This document shows, piece after piece, positions 4,916 to 6,596 of a stretch of 6,596 nt of DNA (the stretch's first letter is position 1; the number at the start of each line of letters is the position of its first letter). Source of the DNA: a bacterium (GTDB lineage Bacteria; Bdellovibrionota_C; UBA2361; OMII01); assembly GCA_017853915.1 (NCBI GenBank), contig JAFMIS010000138.1, forward strand, positions 1-6,596, in the 5' to 3' direction. The notes below the pieces were generated by a model, which saw only the letters and a program-made list of their open reading frames with translations, was not told the DNA's origin and searched no databases. Position numbers and translations under genes: made by a program.

Positions 4916-6295
4916 ATGGATTCTTTATTGGTTGTTGAGGATAGCGATTCTTTACGCGAAGTTCTCGCCGCGGTTCTTGAGCGGGAGGGTTTTCGTGTGG
5001 TCGCGACTCGGAGCGCCGAGGAGGCTCTGCATGCGTTTTCGGTGGAGTCGTTCGTATGCGTGCTAGCAGACTTCAAACTTCCCCGTATGCACGGCATTGA
5101 CCTTGCCAAAAAGATTCGAGAGTCCGCCCCGCACCTTCCATTTGTTATCATGACGGCTTTTGGCTCGATCGATGTCGCTGTAGAGGCGATGAAAAGTGGA
5201 GCAAGCGACTTCATCACAAAGCCCTTTGAGCCTAGCTCGATCGCCTCAATACTTCGCCAGGTCATGCAACATAATCGCATCGTCGATCGCTCGTGCTCGT
5301 CGCGTAAGCGCTCGGCGCATGGTCTGATCACCGAATCTCCGAAGCTTGAAAAGGTCTTGAACCAAGCTCGTCGGGTTGCCGTGGTTGATACCCCGGTTCT
5401 TCTTTTGGGCGAGAGTGGTTCGGGTAAAGAGGTGATGGCTCGCTACATTCATGACCACAGTGAGCGGCATGAAAAGCCCTTTCTCGCCGTGAATTGCGGC
5501 GCCATTCCAGCAGAGCTGCTAGAGAGTGAGTTTTTTGGGCACGAGGCTGGATCTTTTACCGGCGCGACACAGAGTCGAGTAGGTATCTTTGAGTTGGCGA
5601 GTCATGGGACCGTATTCTTAGATGAGGTCGGAGAGATGCCTCCTCATCTGCAGGTAAAGCTTCTTCGGGTACTCCAAGAGCGCGAGATTCGACGGGTAGG
5701 TGGATCCAAGAACATCAAGGTGAATCCCCGCATCATCGCGGCCACAAATCGATCGATGCAGGAAGCTCTTGAATCTGGAGCTATGCGGGAGGATTTTTAT
5801 TACCGAATCGCGGTAGTCACGCTCGGTATCCCCCCCCTTCGAGAGCGACACGAGGATCTTCCCGCCCTGGTTGATGGCTTCGTGAAGCATTTCGCGGCGC
5901 TCAACGGTAAGGAGCCCCCCGGACTTGACCCTCTTTCGGAGGATATGTTGATGGCCTACAGCTGGCCAGGAAATGTGCGAGAGCTTGAAAATGTGATCGA
6001 GCGCGCGGTGTTGCTCGCGGAAGATGTCATCAAGCCTGAGCACCTCGGCATCCAGATCTGTTTGAATCTCTCGATGCTTGATGAAGCGAGTAAGACGCTG
6101 TCGGAGGTGGCTTCAACCGCGGTGAGGCAAGCGGAGGGAGAGGCGATCGTTCGAGCGCTTGCTTTGACCGATGGAAATAAAGCAAAAGCGGCCGAGCTCC
6201 TTGGCGTGAGTTACAAGACCCTTTTGTCCAAAGTTCGTGAGTATCATCTGGGTGAGGCAGACGAAGAGAGCGCTGAGCGCTCACATCATAAATAA
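4916..6295 (+). CDS. NtrC-family sigma-54-dependent response regulator
   Basis: The 459-residue protein has the classic three-part layout. The receiver domain (about 3-118) has acidic E8 and D9, phospho-acceptor D52 (LADFKLP), T80 and K102 (TKPF). The AAA+ sigma-54 interaction domain (about 136-368) has Walker A GESGSGKE (165-172), GSFTGA loop (212-217), Walker B VFLDEVGE (233-240), ATNR (276-279), the arginine-finger segment REDFYYR (291-297) and SWPGNVREL (349-357). A Fis-type helix-turn-helix lies at about 407-443. It should bind upstream sites and use ATP to open sigma-54 promoters after phosphorylation. The loop is GSFTGA, not the usual GAFTGA, but keeps the key Phe and Thr. No histidine kinase is next to it, so its partner and targets are unknown. 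The ATG is fixed by GAGGG 4 bases upstream, which is buried in a hairpin. A 6-bp hairpin (6268-6282) lies within the last codons. AtoC/ZraR-like by layout, but no symbol is justified. Confidence 0.95.
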   Translation: MDSLLVVEDSDSLREVLAAVLEREGFRVVATRSAEEALHAFSVESFVCVLADFKLPRMHGIDLAKKIRESAPHLPFVIMTAFGSIDVAVEAMKSGASDFITKPFEPSSIASILRQVMQHNRIVDRSCSSRKRSAHGLITESPKLEKVLNQARRVAVVDTPVLLLGESGSGKEVMARYIHDHSERHEKPFLAVNCGAIPAELLESEFFGHEAGSFTGATQSRVGIFELASHGTVFLDEVGEMPPHLQVKLLRVLQEREIRRVGGSKNIKVNPRIIAATNRSMQEALESGAMREDFYYRIAVVTLGIPPLRERHEDLPALVDGFVKHFAALNGKEPPGLDPLSEDMLMAYSWPGNVRELENVIERAVLLAEDVIKPEHLGIQICLNLSMLDEASKTLSEVASTAVRQAEGEAIVRALALTDGNKAKAAELLGVSYKTLLSKVREYHLGEADEESAERSHHK

Positions 6296-6299
6296 GCCC

Positions 6300-6596
6300 T
6301 CATTGCGAGACTTGTGAACGGTCTCCGGCCGAGCTGTGCTGGCGTAAAAAATCGCGTAATAAGCTTGTAAGGTGAGCCCATTCAGAAGCTCCAAGCGACC
6401 TCTCATCGATCATGATATGGCCGGCAAGAAATGGAGTTCGGGGATGTGGCTCCAGAGACACTAAGCGCCATCCTGGTGCTAAGTGATTGTCAGAGATCCA
6501 ATCTTTTAATCCTGAAAATGAGATCAGTTCATCGCGAGGATTAGCGATCACAAGCGTTGGTGTCGTACGCAACGGTGAGGTATCACCAATCAAGCG
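6300..6596 (-). CDS. probable alpha/beta-hydrolase, C-terminal part
   Basis: An open frame runs in from the right edge, and the first visible codon (6594-6596) is an Arg codon in frame. The TTG at 6591-6593 is most likely an internal Leu. The visible 98 residues or so look like the end of an alpha/beta-hydrolase: a beta strand and acid turn, TPTLVIANPRDELIS, with D as the probable catalytic acid. Some 38 residues later comes AGHIMIDERSLG with the probable catalytic His, then an amphipathic helix and a polar tail. The nucleophile motif would lie outside the window, so substrate and activity cannot be told. The gene is convergent with the regulator, with 4 bases between the stop codons and no clear terminator. 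Family assignment is from motif pattern only. Confidence 0.7.
   Translation of the reverse strand, partial: RLIGDTSPLRTTPTLVIANPRDELISFSGLKDWISDNHLAPGWRLVSLEPHPRTPFLAGHIMIDERSLGASEWAHLTSLLRDFLRQHSSAGDRSQVSQ

Noticed and set aside
6268..6282. Hairpin GAGCGC-TGA-GCGCTC as a terminator between convergent genes
   Set aside because: It lies inside the last codons of the regulator and has no T run on the plus strand, so it is mentioned only in the gene entry.

Overview
The window reads as chromosomal DNA of a Gram-negative bacterium, probably a proteobacterium or a relative such as the Bdellovibrionota. The reasons are a secreted Cu/Zn superoxide dismutase of the E. coli SodC type, an NtrC-type sigma-54 activator, an AcnA-type aconitase, purine-rich Shine-Dalgarno sites and a tRNA-Ser very like enterobacterial tRNA-Ser(GCU). 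GC content looks close to half. The species cannot be fixed from the sequence. No transposase, integrase, CRISPR array or phage gene is visible.

Layout. 1-58 is the 3' part of a tRNA-Ser gene cut by the window edge. 59-299 has no supportable gene but several GC-rich palindromes. 300-1136 (minus) is a rhomboid intramembrane protease with extra N-terminal membrane segments. 1137-1458 is a 322-bp divergent control region with facing promoter candidates, a terminator-like hairpin with eight T, and a long near-perfect hairpin just before the next gene. 1459-4191 (plus) is aconitase acnA. 4200-4736 (plus) is sodC, 8 bp behind acnA and surely co-transcribed with it. 4737-4915 is a 179-bp gap packed with short hairpins; the last one buries the ribosome binding site of the next gene. 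4916-6295 (plus) is a complete NtrC-family response regulator without a kinase gene in view. 6300-6596 (minus) is the C-terminal end of a probable alpha/beta-hydrolase, convergent with the regulator and separated from it by 4 bp.

How the genes may work together. Aconitase carries a solvent-exposed 4Fe-4S cluster that superoxide destroys, and SodC removes superoxide outside the cytoplasm, so acnA-sodC makes sense as a metabolism plus oxidative-defence operon. The regulator may respond to a related signal, but nothing in the sequence proves a link. The protein families are all known. The unusual content lies in the non-coding parts: a 20-position hairpin in front of acnA, a terminator-like leader upstream of it, a row of hairpins after sodC, and a hairpin over the regulator's Shine-Dalgarno site. 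These suggest RNA-level or operator-level control of the operon and the regulator, which remains inference.
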